Source of the DNA: an uncultured Actinomycetales bacterium
GTDB lineage: Bacteria > Actinomycetota > Actinomycetes > S36-B12
DNA: 32,223 nt
NCBI GenBank assembly: GCA_913063435.1
Contig: CAJXYI010000027.1
Coordinates: 1 to 32,223 of the forward strand
Direction of reading: 5' to 3'
The position numbers were made by a program, and so were the translations under genes. Position 1 is the first letter of the stretch. Every line of letters begins with the position of its first letter. Shown piece by piece: positions 9,192 through 19,147 of this stretch. The notes beneath the pieces were generated by a model, which saw only the letters and a program-made list of their open reading frames with translations, was not told the DNA's origin and ran no database searches.

Positions 9192-10292
9192 CTAGCTGAT
9201 CACCGTGCCGGGGTCGATGCGCTCACCTTCGGCCACCTGTGCACCCGGGCGCACCACGACGCCATCGCCGAGTACCGCTCCACGCACACTCGCCCCCGCA
9301 CCGATGCAGGCTCCGATGCCCACGACGGAGTCCACGACCTGCGCGCCCTGTTCGATGATCGCGTCGGCGAACAACACCGATCCGCGGACCAGCGCACCTG
9401 ATGCGATGTGCGAACCGGGCCCGATCGTGCTGCCGTTGTCGATCACCGCATCTGCGGCGATCTGCGCACCGTCGAGGACGAGGAAGTCCGCCGGCTGGTG
9501 TCCATCCCAGGGCGCGACACCGCGCACTAAGTCAGTGGAGCCCTGCAGGAAATCCCACGGCGTACCGAGATCGAGCCAATACGACGTGTCGACCACGCCG
9601 CGGATCAGTGCACCTGAATCCAACAGGGCCGGAAACACCTCGCGCTCCACCGACACCACTCGATCCGGGGCGATTGCATCGATCACATCGCGGCGGAACA
9701 CATAGCAACCGGCATTGATCTGATCGGTGACGATTTCCTCAGGCGTCTGCGGCTTCTCCAGGAACTGCCGCACGCTCCCATCTCCATCGGTGGGAACCAA
9801 CCCGTAGCGCCGTGGGTCGTCGACGCGAGTGAGGTGCAATGTCACCGCGGCATCGGTCGCGACGTGACCATCGACGAGTGCTGCCATGTCGACACCGCTG
9901 AGGACATCGCCGTTCAAGATGAGCACCGGCTCATGACCATCACTGCGCAGGTGCGCAGCGGCATTGCGGATCGCACCACCGGTGCCCAGCGGGGTCTCCT
10001 CGTGCGCGTACACGATCTCGACACCCAGGCGACTGCCGTCTCCGAGGTGATCGGTGAACACGTCGGCGCGATAGGCGGTGCCGAGCACGATGCGCTGCAC
10101 GCCGGCATCGCGGGCGCGGGTGATCTGGTGGATCGTGATCGGGGTGCCCGCGACCGGCAGCATCGGCTTCGGTGTGGTGAGGGTCAGTGGTCGCAGCCGG
10201 GTGCCCTCGCCGCCGACGAGCAGCACCGCCTCCCGGGCCGATCTCCTACCCGCTCGTCCACCTGCTCCTGGGCCCCCATCCTGCGCACTCAC
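9192..10292 (-). CDS. manB: Mannose-1-phosphate guanylyltransferase-type sugar nucleotidyltransferase
   Basis: This 366-residue enzyme belongs to the NDP-sugar pyrophosphorylase family and most likely makes GDP-mannose from mannose-1-phosphate and GTP for mannosylated lipids and polysaccharides. The nucleotidyltransferase signature GGEGTRLRPLTLTTPKPMLP is at 27-46, with the metal-binding LNGDVLSGVD farther on. The last about 90 residues are a left-handed beta-helix of hexapeptide-like repeats ending in DPGTVIS. The M. tuberculosis counterpart beside fbiB is Rv3264c (manB/rmlA2). Substrate cannot be fixed from sequence alone; glucose-1-phosphate is the alternative. GTG 10292 is chosen over GTG 10301, because the latter falls inside the predicted -10 box. 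Confidence 0.85.
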   Translation of the reverse strand: MSAQDGGPGAGGRAGRRSAREAVLLVGGEGTRLRPLTLTTPKPMLPVAGTPITIHQITRARDAGVQRIVLGTAYRADVFTDHLGDGSRLGVEIVYAHEETPLGTGGAIRNAAAHLRSDGHEPVLILNGDVLSGVDMAALVDGHVATDAAVTLHLTRVDDPRRYGLVPTDGDGSVRQFLEKPQTPEEIVTDQINAGCYVFRRDVIDAIAPDRVVSVEREVFPALLDSGALIRGVVDTSYWLDLGTPWDFLQGSTDLVRGVAPWDGHQPADFLVLDGAQIAADAVIDNGSTIGPGSHIASGALVRGSVLFADAIIEQGAQVVDSVVGIGACIGAGASVRGAVLGDGVVVRPGAQVAEGERIDPGTVIS

Positions 10293-10299
10293 GCCCCGC

Positions 10300-10305
10300 A
10301 CTGTG
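10300..10305 (-). promoter_or_regulatory. -10 box of the mannose-1-phosphate guanylyltransferase gene (leaderless)
   Basis: CACAGT, 7 bases, then GTG 10292. The matching spacing seen at other genes in this window argues for a leaderless transcript here, so this gene need not depend on read-through from yqgE 52-60 bases upstream. Confidence 0.4.
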
Positions 10306-10353
10306 GCACATGCGCGGCTCGCACATCGCGCTCAGGGCGGTGGATCTGACCGA

Positions 10354-10941
10354 TCAGTTCATCCGCGGATCGCGCGGGCACAGCACCCACCACGACAGAG
10401 TGCCCGGCTGGCGCCGCAGGATGCGTGCCCACTGGTCCTCGCCATCCCCCGCGAACACCTCGCTGACCGGATCGGCGACGTCGACCACCGCCCATGACCC
10501 CTCGGCGATCTCATCGTCCAACTGTCCCGGCGACCACCCGGCGTATCCGGCGAAGATCCGCAAACCGGCCAGTTGCGTGCCCAGTTCCTGGGCATCGGCA
10601 TCGAGGTCGACGAGTCCATAGCGGCCCTCGACCTGACGGAAACCGGGCAGATCGCCGGCCGGATCGGTGGTCACCTCGGCGGCGAGCACCCCCAGACCGA
10701 GGGCGGTATCGAGGGCGACAGGGCCCCCCGAGTGCACCACCGGGTCACCGGTCACCGCCGGGCGCCACTGCGGCAGGATCTCACCGACATCGAGGGTGGA
10801 GGGGGTATTGAGCACCACTCCCAGGGCACCGGATTCGTCATGTTCGATGACATAGATGACGGCCCGGTCGAAGGGTTCGGGCAGGACGGGGGATGCGAGA
10901 AGGAGCTGGCCGGGCCGGGGCACTGAACCATGCTGCTGCAT
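10354..10941 (-). CDS. YqgE/AlgH family protein (UPF0301)
   Basis: A 195-residue protein with the YqgE/AlgH features: PRPGQLLLASPVL near the start, VIYVIEHDESGALGVVLN, a HSGGPV loop, the F-AGYAGWSPGQLDDEI motif and a final WWVLCP. The family is widespread but its biochemical role is not established. ATG 10941 is chosen over ATG 10977, because the upstream start would place a perfect operator-like palindrome inside codons 1-7. It is divergent from the thioredoxin gene, with the palindrome between them, and lies upstream of and in the same direction as the guanylyltransferase gene. Confidence 0.88.
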   Translation of the reverse strand: MQQHGSVPRPGQLLLASPVLPEPFDRAVIYVIEHDESGALGVVLNTPSTLDVGEILPQWRPAVTGDPVVHSGGPVALDTALGLGVLAAEVTTDPAGDLPGFRQVEGRYGLVDLDADAQELGTQLAGLRIFAGYAGWSPGQLDDEIAEGSWAVVDVADPVSEVFAGDGEDQWARILRRQPGTLSWWVLCPRDPRMN

Positions 10942-10956
10942 CAGCCGGTCCGATGA

Positions 10957-10974
10957 GATACCCTGGGGGGTATC
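10957..10974. promoter_or_regulatory. CsoR-like operator between yqgE and trx
   Basis: GATACCC-TGGG-GGGTATC is a perfect inverted repeat with 7-base arms. Its 16-bp core on the other strand, ATACCCCCCAGGGTAT, matches the site upstream of copA/ahpD (18049-18064) at 13 of 16 positions. Both resemble the G/C-centred TACCC...GGGTA operators of copper-sensing CsoR-family repressors (known for B. subtilis copZA). It lies 28 bases before the trx start, over its likely core promoter. That it is copper-controlled is inference. Confidence 0.6.
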
Positions 10975-11001
10975 CATGATCGGACCACCCCCGGAGGAAC
11001 C

Positions 11002-11373
11002 ATGAGCACCATCGCCCTGACCGAAGAGACGTTCAACTCCACCGTAACCGATAACGACATCGTGCTCATCGATTTCTGGGCGTCCTGGTGCGGTCCGTGC
11101 CGGACCTTCGCGCCGGTCTACGAGAACGTCAGCGAGGACAACTCCGACATCGTGTTCGCCAAGGTCGACACCGAGGACCAGCCAGCACTGGCCGGGGCGT
11201 TCCAGATCTCGTCGATCCCCACGCTGATGGCCATCCGCGAAGGCGTCGTGCTGTATTCGCAGGCCGGAGCGCTGCCCGAACAGGCACTGACCCAGTTGGT
11301 GCAGGCCGTGCGCGATGTGGACATGGACGAGGTCCGCGCCACCATCGCCGCCGAGCAGGCCGCTGCCGAATAA
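11002..11373 (+). CDS. trxA: Thioredoxin
   Basis: A 123-residue cytoplasmic thioredoxin that reduces protein disulfides with electrons from thioredoxin reductase. The active site W-C-G-P-C-R is at 29-34 (redox cysteines 30 and 33). The cis-proline loop is S-S-I-P-T, and a C-terminal helical extension rich in Ala/Glu makes it slightly longer than E. coli TrxA (109). A GGAGG lies 5 bases before ATG, one of the clear Shine-Dalgarno starts in the window. It stands alone on this strand, divergent from yqgE, with a CsoR-like operator upstream and a GC-rich hairpin downstream. No reductase gene is in the window. Confidence 0.93.
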   Translation: MSTIALTEETFNSTVTDNDIVLIDFWASWCGPCRTFAPVYENVSEDNSDIVFAKVDTEDQPALAGAFQISSIPTLMAIREGVVLYSQAGALPEQALTQLVQAVRDVDMDEVRATIAAEQAAAE

Positions 11374-11427
11374 TCGCTGGTCATTCAGCGCGACACGACC
11401 GGCTCGGACGATCTACGCTGATCGTCG

Positions 11428-11453
11428 CGGACGACATCGGGTGATGTCGTCCG
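11428..11453 (+). terminator. Hairpin downstream of thioredoxin
   Basis: CGGACGACATC-GGGT-GATGTCGTCCG: 11-bp perfect stem with a 4-base loop, 55 bases after the trx stop. No U-run follows, as is common for actinobacterial terminators. Confidence 0.6.
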
Positions 11454-11510
11454 TTCGGCTGACATGACTTCTGGCCACTCAGCCGATACCGCCACGTCAC
11501 CATGACCGGT

Positions 11511-11516
11511 CACCAT
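11511..11516 (+). promoter_or_regulatory. -10-like box of the WhiB3/WhiD-type gene (leaderless)
   Basis: CACCAT, 7 bases, then ATG 11524. Weak hexamer, but the spacing matches the other leaderless candidates in the window and no Shine-Dalgarno fits. Confidence 0.35.
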
Positions 11517-11523
11517 CGGGGGT

Positions 11524-11886
11524 ATGCCAGCCCAATCCCTCGCCCAGGTGCCTGACGACGCTGAATGGACATGGCAGGAGCTCGGCTCCTGCCGCAGCGT
11601 CGACCCGACGATCTTCTTCCACCCGCAGAACGAGCGCGGTGCCGCCCGACGCCAACGGGCCCAGGCAGCCAAGACCGTGTGCGCGGGGTGCCCGGTGCGC
11701 CTGAAGTGCGCCGACTACGCCATTCGCGCACGCGAGCCCTATGGCGTGTGGGGTGGGTTGACCGAGGAGGAGCGCGAGGTCATCTATGCCGCGATCGACG
11801 ACGCGACCGGTGACCCGAGGGCGTATCCGCGCGAACGCGGCGCCGGCCTGCGCCTCGCCTCCCAAGCCATCAACGCCGCCGTCTGA
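11524..11886 (+). CDS. WhiB3/WhiD-type iron-sulfur transcription regulator
   Basis: A 120-residue Wbl protein with cluster cysteines at 23, 53, 56 and 62 and G-V-W-G-G at 74-78. The segment from WTWQELGSCR through FFHP-x2-ERG and EPYGVWGGL is closer to the WhiB3/WhiD group than to WhiB2. In that group the proteins act as redox- or NO-responsive partners of the primary sigma factor, affecting lipid metabolism and virulence (WhiB3) or spore maturation (WhiD). The stop codon lies inside the left arm of a 26-bp hairpin. It is the second Wbl gene in the window and is not in the same operon as the first. Confidence 0.85.
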   Translation: MPAQSLAQVPDDAEWTWQELGSCRSVDPTIFFHPQNERGAARRQRAQAAKTVCAGCPVRLKCADYAIRAREPYGVWGGLTEEEREVIYAAIDDATGDPRAYPRERGAGLRLASQAINAAV

Positions 11887-11941
11887 GTTACCCGAATGGT
11901 CGCTAAGTCAGCCAGTTAGCGACCATTCGGGTAACTCAGAC
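11881..11941. terminator. Perfect 26-bp-arm hairpin between whiB3-like gene and pckG
   Basis: Arms 11881-11906 and 11916-11941 are exact reverse complements, with a 9-base loop (GTCAGCCAG). The left arm contains the whiB3-like stop codon and the right arm ends 26 bases before the pckG stop, so the element sits between convergent genes and can act in both directions. It is longer and less G+C-rich than normal terminators and has no U-run, so a mobile palindromic element is an alternative. Confidence 0.75.
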
Positions 11942-11967
11942 GTGGTCCGACGTTCGGGTGTGGGTGC

Positions 11968-13815
11968 CTAGGCGGTGGTGAGGCGTTCGCGCAGAGCAGC
12001 GAGCTGGGCGTTCAATTCCGCCGGCACCTTGTCACCGAACATCGCGTAGTACTCCTGCGTCATATCGCATTCGGCCAGCCACGAATCCGGTGTGATTGCG
12101 AACAGCTCCGCGAACTGCTCGGCGGTCAGGTCGAGTTCGCTGATATCGATCTCGCCCTCGGCCGGGAGCGAACCCACCGGTGATTCCACGGCGTCGGCTT
12201 CTCCGGTCAGCCGGCGCACGATCCACTCGAGCACGCGGGCGTTCTCGCCGAAGCCGGGCCAGATGTAGCGGCCATCGGCGTCCTTGCGGAACCAGTTGAC
12301 CTGATAGATCCGCGGCAACTTCGACGCGTCGGTGAACTGCCCGATCTTCAACCAGTGGCCCCAGTAGTCGGCCATGTTGTAGCCGCAGAACGGCAGCATC
12401 GCGAACGGATCGCGGCGCAGTTCGCCGACGGCGTTCTCCGCGGCAGCGGTGCCCTCGCTGGAGATCGTCGACCCCATGAACACCCCGTGCTCCCAGTCGA
12501 ACGATTCGGTCACCAGCGGCACGTTCGATGCGCGACGCCCACCGAACAAGATCGCATCGATCGGCACACCAGCCGGGTCGTCGAAGTTCGGCGAGATCGT
12601 CGGGCACTGATCGGCCGGTGCGGTGAAGCGGGCATTGGGATGACTCGACAACTCCCCGCTGTCGGGTGTCCAGTCTTGTCCCTTCCAATCGATGAGGTGC
12701 GCGGGCGCCTCGGGCGTCAGCCCCTCCCACCACACGTCACCGTCGTCGGTCAGCGCGACGTTGGTGAAGATGCAATTGCCCGTGAGGGTGCGCACCGCAT
12801 TCGCGTTCGTGTCCATGCCCGTGCCGGGTGCGACCCCGAAGAAACCGTTCTCCGGATTGATCGCATACAGCCGACCATCGGGACCGAATCGCATCCAGGC
12901 GATGTCATCGCCGACCGTCTCGACCGTCCAGCCCGGCGTCGCCGGCTCGAGCATGGCGAGGTTCGTCTTGCCGCAGGCCGATGGGAACGCCGCGGTGATG
13001 TGCTTGACGTCGCCGCTCGGCGATGTCAGACGCAGGATGAGCATGTGCTCGGCCATCCATCCCTCGTCGCGCGCCATCGTCGACCCGATCCGCAGTGCCA
13101 TGCACTTCTTGCCCAGCAGCGCGTTGCCGCCGTAGCCGGAACCGAAAGAGATGATCTCGCGGGTCTCGGGGAAGTGCGTGATGTATTTGGTGTCACTGCA
13201 TGGCCAGGCGACATCGGGGCGGGCATTGCCGTCGGCGTCGACCAGCGGGTAACCCACCGAATGCAGTGTGGGCACGAAGTCCCCGTGCTCACCGATCTGC
13301 TCCAGCGCCGCCGACCCCATGCGCGTCATAATCTTCATGTTCACCACGACATACGGCGAGTCGGTGATCTCGACGCCGAGCTGGGCGATGTGCGAGCCGA
13401 GCGGGCCCATCGAGAACGGCACCACATACATCGTGCGTCCACGCATGCAGCCGTCGAACAAACCGTTGAGGATGCCCTTCATCTCGACCGGGTCCATCCA
13501 GTTGTTCGTCGGACCGGCATCGGCCTCGTCGACCGAACAGATGTAGGTGCGGCTTTCCACGCGGGCGACATCCGACGGGTCGGAGCGGGCGAGGAAGGAG
13601 TTCGGTCGGATCTCGGGGTTGAGCCGGATGAACGTGCCATCGGCGACCATCTGATCGGTCAGTCGCTGCCATTCGGCCTCGGAGCCATCGGCCCATTCGA
13701 TGCGATCGGGCTTGGTCAGTTCGGCGACCTCTTCGACCCATTCCAGCAACTTCTTGTTCTTGGTGGGTGCGTCGTCCAAACCGGGAATGGCCGAACTCGG
13801 AGTGGCTGGGCTCAT
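11968..13815 (-). CDS. pckG: Phosphoenolpyruvate carboxykinase (GTP)
   Basis: This 615-residue cytoplasmic enzyme interconverts oxaloacetate + GTP and PEP + GDP + CO2, the entry step of gluconeogenesis. Seen: the PEPCK P-loop with the reactive cysteine, PSACGKTN at 279-286; GDDIAWM at 302-308 for metal and nucleotide; [16 protein letters not shown] at 126-141 and [15 protein letters not shown] at 224-238 for substrate; and [13 protein letters not shown]. The length is normal for the GTP family. ATG 13815 is chosen since GAGGAGA lies about 9 bases upstream. Only 192 bases separate it from the divergent ABC transporter, and a CRP/GlxR-like site lies there. Confidence 0.97.
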   Translation of the reverse strand: MSPATPSSAIPGLDDAPTKNKKLLEWVEEVAELTKPDRIEWADGSEAEWQRLTDQMVADGTFIRLNPEIRPNSFLARSDPSDVARVESRTYICSVDEADAGPTNNWMDPVEMKGILNGLFDGCMRGRTMYVVPFSMGPLGSHIAQLGVEITDSPYVVVNMKIMTRMGSAALEQIGEHGDFVPTLHSVGYPLVDADGNARPDVAWPCSDTKYITHFPETREIISFGSGYGGNALLGKKCMALRIGSTMARDEGWMAEHMLILRLTSPSGDVKHITAAFPSACGKTNLAMLEPATPGWTVETVGDDIAWMRFGPDGRLYAINPENGFFGVAPGTGMDTNANAVRTLTGNCIFTNVALTDDGDVWWEGLTPEAPAHLIDWKGQDWTPDSGELSSHPNARFTAPADQCPTISPNFDDPAGVPIDAILFGGRRASNVPLVTESFDWEHGVFMGSTISSEGTAAAENAVGELRRDPFAMLPFCGYNMADYWGHWLKIGQFTDASKLPRIYQVNWFRKDADGRYIWPGFGENARVLEWIVRRLTGEADAVESPVGSLPAEGEIDISELDLTAEQFAELFAITPDSWLAECDMTQEYYAMFGDKVPAELNAQLAALRERLTTA

Positions 13816-13955
13816 GTCTGGTGTTCTCCTCGTCGCAGTGAAACGCCGTTGTCTCATGCGCGGCCGGGCGAAACCGCCGGGCAGCAGGTCGTGAGGGCAA
13901 CTGTGCCGCATCGAGCGGATTCGGGACAGTTGGGTAAACCCTTACATGACCAAGA

Positions 13956-13971
13956 TGTGAGCAATGGCACA
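13956..13971. promoter_or_regulatory. CRP/GlxR-like binding site
   Basis: TGTGAGCAATGGCACA matches the CRP-family consensus TGTGA-N6-TCACA at 9 of 10 defined positions. Its centre is about 45 bases upstream of the predicted ABC operon start and 148 bases upstream of the pckG start codon. cAMP-CRP or GlxR control of pckG is known in other actinobacteria; here it is inferred. Confidence 0.45.
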
Positions 13972-13996
13972 GTCCTGACCTACTCGCCGGGAGGTT

Positions 13997-14002
13997 TAGG
14001 CT
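13997..14002 (+). promoter_or_regulatory. -10 box of the ABC transporter operon (leaderless)
   Basis: TAGGCT, 6 bases, then GTG 14009. A CCTGAC at 13975-13980 could be a poor -35 element with a 16-base spacer. Confidence 0.5.
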
Positions 14003-14008
14003 GCTCGC

Positions 14009-14944
14009 GTGAGAGACGCGGCGATCGACATCACCGGCCTCACCAAGCGCTACGGCACCACCGGCCCCAATGCTGTCGAGGATGTCAGCCTGCGTGTCGC
14101 CCCCGGAGAGGTCTACGGGCTACTCGGACCCAATGGCTCGGGCAAGTCCACGACGATCCGCGTCCTGCTCGGCTACCTGTCCCCCGGTCAGGGGTCGGCC
14201 ACGATCCTGGCGGGTGACTCCCGCGACGTGGCGATCCGATCGCGCATCGGCTACCTGCCCGGCGATCTGCGCCTGCCGACCCGGTTGAGCGGCCGGCGTA
14301 TCCTGGCCTATTCCGTGGCGACCCTGCGTGCCACCGGTCGCAGCGTCGAGGATGTCCAGGTCACACGCCTGGCTGAGCAACTCGACCTCGATCTCGACCG
14401 GCGCTTCGGCACATTGAGCCGCGGCAATCGCCAGAAGGTCGGCATCGTGCGCGCGCTGCTCGGCGATCCTGATGTGCTCGTCCTCGATGAGCCGACCTCC
14501 GGGCTCGACCCGCTGGTGCAGGACACCGTGCTCGACCTGGTGCGTGCACGCAGCGAAGCCGGTGCCGCAGTGCTGTTCAGTTCGCACATCCTCAGCGAGG
14601 TCGAAGCCATCGCGGACCGAGTCGGCGTGCTCAACCGCGGTCGACTCGTCACCGAGGGTGGGGTGGCGGAGTTGATCGCCGCGGCTCCGCAGCACCTGGT
14701 GATCACCACATCCCGAACGGTCACCTCACACGACCTGGCTGGCCTCGCGGGAATCGTCGACGTGGCCATCACCGATCACGAGGTCCGCGTGAGCGTCGCC
14801 GGATCGGCGGCAGATGTGTTCACCCGACTCGCACCCTTCGGTGTCGAGCGGGTGACGAGTGCGGGCAATGAACTCGACGAGGTGTTCCACCGATCGGTGG
14901 CGACTGCGAGCGCTGCGCCCGCGAGCGAGGGAACCGCCTCATGA
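14009..14944 (+). CDS. ABC transporter ATP-binding protein (ABC-2 export type)
   Basis: This 311-residue nucleotide-binding subunit has Walker A GPNGSGKST at 40-48, signature LSRGNRQK at 136-143, Walker B VLVLDEP at 156-162 and the switch His in SSHILSE at about 193. The C-terminal 80 residues are the regulatory extension common in DrrA/CcmA-like exporters. Its partner permease follows with a 4-base overlap (ATGA), so they form a two-gene operon for efflux of an unknown lipid, drug or peptide. GTG is used as start with a likely leaderless mRNA. No regulator or substrate gene is adjacent. Confidence 0.92.
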   Translation: MRDAAIDITGLTKRYGTTGPNAVEDVSLRVAPGEVYGLLGPNGSGKSTTIRVLLGYLSPGQGSATILAGDSRDVAIRSRIGYLPGDLRLPTRLSGRRILAYSVATLRATGRSVEDVQVTRLAEQLDLDLDRRFGTLSRGNRQKVGIVRALLGDPDVLVLDEPTSGLDPLVQDTVLDLVRARSEAGAAVLFSSHILSEVEAIADRVGVLNRGRLVTEGGVAELIAAAPQHLVITTSRTVTSHDLAGLAGIVDVAITDHEVRVSVAGSAADVFTRLAPFGVERVTSAGNELDEVFHRSVATASAAPASEGTAS

Positions 14945-15753
14945 GCGCGTTGACGATGCGTTTCATGCTCGCCGAGCGCCGCCGCAGCCTCATCGGCTGG
15001 ACGCTGGGCACGATCGCAATGATCCTCGTCATGGCCGCGGTGTACCCATCGATCCGTGACACGGGTACCGAACTGGAGTCCTATATCGAGTCGCTTCCCG
15101 AGGGACTGATGGATGCGTTCGGACTGTCAGGTGCGAGCCTGACCAGCCCGGAGGGATACCTCACCAGTCAGCTCTATTCGAATCTCTATCCGATCATCCT
15201 GCTCATCATGGGTATCGGTGCGGCGACGTGGACGATCGCCGGCGCCGAACGCGATGGCACCCTGGAGGCCACCCTCGCCGCACCGGTGCGGCGAGTGAAC
15301 GTCGCGGTCCAACGTTTCCTTGCCGTTGCGGTACTCACGCTCGTCGTGACGATGCTGTCGACAGCAGCGCTGGCCGCGATCTCGCCACCGCTGGGGTTGA
15401 CCACCGACCTGCCGTGGTGGGGGGTGTGGTCGGCGGGATTGACGATGTGGGCTCTGGTGCTGCTGTATTCCGCGATCGCCTTCACCGTTGGTGCTGCGAC
15501 CGGTCGTTCGGGGTGGGCGATCGCAGCCGCGTCGGTGGCCGCGGTGATCGGTTTCCTCGGCCAGGTACTGGCCGCGCTGGCCGAACCACTGGAGTGGATG
15601 CGGGTCACATCGCCGTGGTACTGGTTCCTCGAGCCGAATCCGCTCGTCACCGCACCGAGTCTGCTCTCTCTGGGATTACCACTGGTGTTGACTGCGACCC
15701 TGCTGGCGATCGGCGCGTGGACGTTCAACCGCCGCGACCTCTCGATCGCCTGA
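14941..15753 (+). CDS. ABC-2 type transporter permease
   Basis: A 270-residue membrane protein with about six transmembrane segments near residues 20-36, 82-100, 124-147, 162-185, 191-212 and 240-261. The layout fits an ABC-2 exporter permease: a short cytoplasmic start, a first helix followed by an extracytoplasmic loop (about 37-80), and the conserved ER-x2-GTLE segment at 103-109. It would dimerise and pair with the ATPase encoded just upstream. Substrate unknown. The stop is 9 bases from the convergent copA stop, with no room for a separate terminator. Confidence 0.88.
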   Translation: MSALTMRFMLAERRRSLIGWTLGTIAMILVMAAVYPSIRDTGTELESYIESLPEGLMDAFGLSGASLTSPEGYLTSQLYSNLYPIILLIMGIGAATWTIAGAERDGTLEATLAAPVRRVNVAVQRFLAVAVLTLVVTMLSTAALAAISPPLGLTTDLPWWGVWSAGLTMWALVLLYSAIAFTVGAATGRSGWAIAAASVAAVIGFLGQVLAALAEPLEWMRVTSPWYWFLEPNPLVTAPSLLSLGLPLVLTATLLAIGAWTFNRRDLSIA

Positions 15754-15762
15754 ACGCGCGCC

Positions 15763-17991
<2,229 letters not shown>

Positions 17992-18012
17992 ACCCGCTCA
18001 CCTCCTCGCCGA

Positions 18013-18028
18013 GTCCTGATATCAGGAC
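18013..18028. promoter_or_regulatory. Perfect 16-bp palindrome in the copA leader
   Basis: GTCCTGATATCAGGAC reads the same on both strands. It sits between the copA Shine-Dalgarno and a candidate copA -10 (GACAAT, minus strand, 18030-18035), so it would cover the copA transcription start. It could be a second operator or an mRNA hairpin. Confidence 0.5.
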
Positions 18029-18048
18029 CATTGTCCCATCCCGGGCCG

Positions 18049-18064
18049 ATACCCCTCCCGGTAT
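18049..18064. promoter_or_regulatory. CsoR-like operator between copA and ahpD-like gene
   Basis: ATACC-CCTCCC-GGTAT is an inverted repeat with 5-base arms. It matches the operator at 10957-10974 at 13 of 16 core positions and resembles the TACC...GGTA sites of CsoR repressors. Its right half overlaps the predicted -10 of the ahpD-like gene (TATGGT, 18062-18067), and it covers the likely -35 region of copA. Adjacent copA makes copper control plausible. Confidence 0.65.
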
Positions 18065-18067
18065 GGT
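18062..18067 (+). promoter_or_regulatory. -10 box of the ahpD-like gene (leaderless)
   Basis: TATGGT, 7 bases, then ATG 18075. This supports ATG 18075 over ATG 18063, which falls inside this box. Confidence 0.5.
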
Positions 18068-18074
18068 CGCAGGT

Positions 18075-18446
18075 ATGGAACATGCCCACGGCAAGGCCGT
18101 CCAAGACGCCATCAATCCGCTCGCCCGTAACCTGCGCAAAGCGATTCCCGACACCTACGCCGGATTCGCTCAAGTACACAAGGCCGCGATGGCCGAGGGC
18201 GCGCTGCCGGTGAAGACCAAGGAGCTCATCGCGTTGGCGATCGCGGTGATCGAGCAGTGCGATGGCTGCATCGCCTCGCACGCCCGCGGTGCGGTGCGTG
18301 CTGGCGCCACGCGCGAGGAGGCAGCCGAGGCGATCGGCGTGACGTTCTTGATGGGTGGTGGCCCGGCGACGGTGTACGGCCCGCGCGCCTATGACTCGTT
18401 CTGCGAATTCGCCGATGCCGCCGAGGCCGCTGCTACCGACGGCTGA
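18075..18446 (+). CDS. AhpD-like carboxymuconolactone decarboxylase family protein
   Basis: A 123-residue all-helical protein with the AhpD core motif E-Q-C-D-G-C-I-A-S-H: two redox cysteines and the downstream His. Then comes GATREEAAEAIGVTFLMGGGPATVYG, typical of the CMD/AhpD family. Such proteins act as peroxide-linked disulfide oxidoreductases or are of unknown role; no dedicated AhpC partner is adjacent. Divergence from copA across a shared CsoR-like site suggests a role in copper or thiol stress, which is inference. It is followed by a 220-base gap holding palindromic repeats. Confidence 0.88.
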   Translation: MEHAHGKAVQDAINPLARNLRKAIPDTYAGFAQVHKAAMAEGALPVKTKELIALAIAVIEQCDGCIASHARGAVRAGATREEAAEAIGVTFLMGGGPATVYGPRAYDSFCEFADAAEAAATDG

Positions 18447-18474
18447 GAGCTCGACAACAGTCGGCGTCCGGTCA

Positions 18475-18646
18475 CAGACGCTGGCCATCACAAACGCCGG
18501 CTAATCGGTCGCTGACAGTGCATACGCCGGCTAGTCGGCCGCCCCTTGGCCAGCGTTTGCGATCACAGCAACCTTTTGCCGTGCGTATGCGTAAGCCCGG
18601 CGTGGGCCTGCTGCGGGTGGACCTGCTGTGGGTAAGCCGGCGTTTG
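18475..18646. repeat. Palindromic repeat cluster A (5 units)
   Basis: Five copies of CARACGCYGGCYWA-like units fill the gap between the ahpD-like and ybjQ genes: forward at 18475-18488, 18491-18508 and 18521-18538, reverse at 18545-18559 and 18632-18646. Neighbouring opposite units (18521 and 18545) can pair into a hairpin with G-U wobbles. Positions 18507-18560 recur as a near-identical direct repeat at 19148-19201. The layout resembles REP/BIME elements. No gene is seen in this gap. Confidence 0.7.
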
Positions 18647-18669
18647 AGTCGGCAGCGGGTGGTCGGCTC

Positions 18670-19041
18670 CTAACTCGCCGGGCTGATGACCACCGCGGTG
18701 CCATAGGCCAGGATCTCGGCGAGGTTCTCGGCGACGTCGGAGGAGTCGAAGCGCACGCCGATCACCGCGTTGGCACCTAGCGATTGGGCGTGCGCGATGA
18801 GCCGCTCGATGGCTTCGCGCCGCGCCTGGTCGACGACGTCGGTGTACTGCGGCACCTCCCCGGCCTTCAGCGCCCGGAAGCCGCCGGTGAAGCCCTTGGC
18901 GAAGCCGACCGAGCGCACCAGCACCCCCCAGGTCAGGCCGAGGTTCTTATCGATGCGGTGCCCGGGGATCTCGAAGGCGGTGGTGACCGGGATCGCTTCG
19001 GCGATGGGGGCGTTGAGGGAATCAGAGGCTGTATCAGTCAT
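18670..19041 (-). CDS. YbjQ/UPF0145 family protein (putative heavy-metal-binding domain)
   Basis: A 123-residue protein of the YbjQ family, which forms homo-oligomeric rings. The family name suggests metal binding, but function is unproven. Seen: TAFEIPGHRIDKNLGLTWGVLVRSVGFAKGF-like N-terminal strand and helix, a central ARREAIERLIAHAQSLGANAVIGVRFDSS segment typical of the family, and a final AYGTAVVISP. ATG 19041 is chosen because a TAACGT -10 box stands 7 bases before it, while the frame upstream overlaps repeat DNA and has no family similarity. Palindromic repeats flank the gene on both sides. Confidence 0.88.
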   Translation of the reverse strand: MTDTASDSLNAPIAEAIPVTTAFEIPGHRIDKNLGLTWGVLVRSVGFAKGFTGGFRALKAGEVPQYTDVVDQARREAIERLIAHAQSLGANAVIGVRFDSSDVAENLAEILAYGTAVVISPAS

Positions 19042-19048
19042 GTCGATG

Positions 19049-19054
19049 ACGTTA
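19049..19054 (-). promoter_or_regulatory. -10 box of ybjQ-family gene (leaderless)
   Basis: TAACGT, 7 bases, then ATG 19041 on the minus strand. Confidence 0.45.
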
Positions 19055-19147
19055 TCCACCCGCGCCAGATGATGGGACGGTTCGCCGGAACTGTTCACCC
19101 GAGCGAAATCCGCGCAGGTCACAGCCCACCGCAAAAGCACGCCGAAG

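Noticed and set aside
12355-14217. 620-residue open frame opposite pckG
   Set aside because: Antisense to PEP carboxykinase with its motifs intact; no recognisable domain, runs into the ABC gene in the wrong frame.
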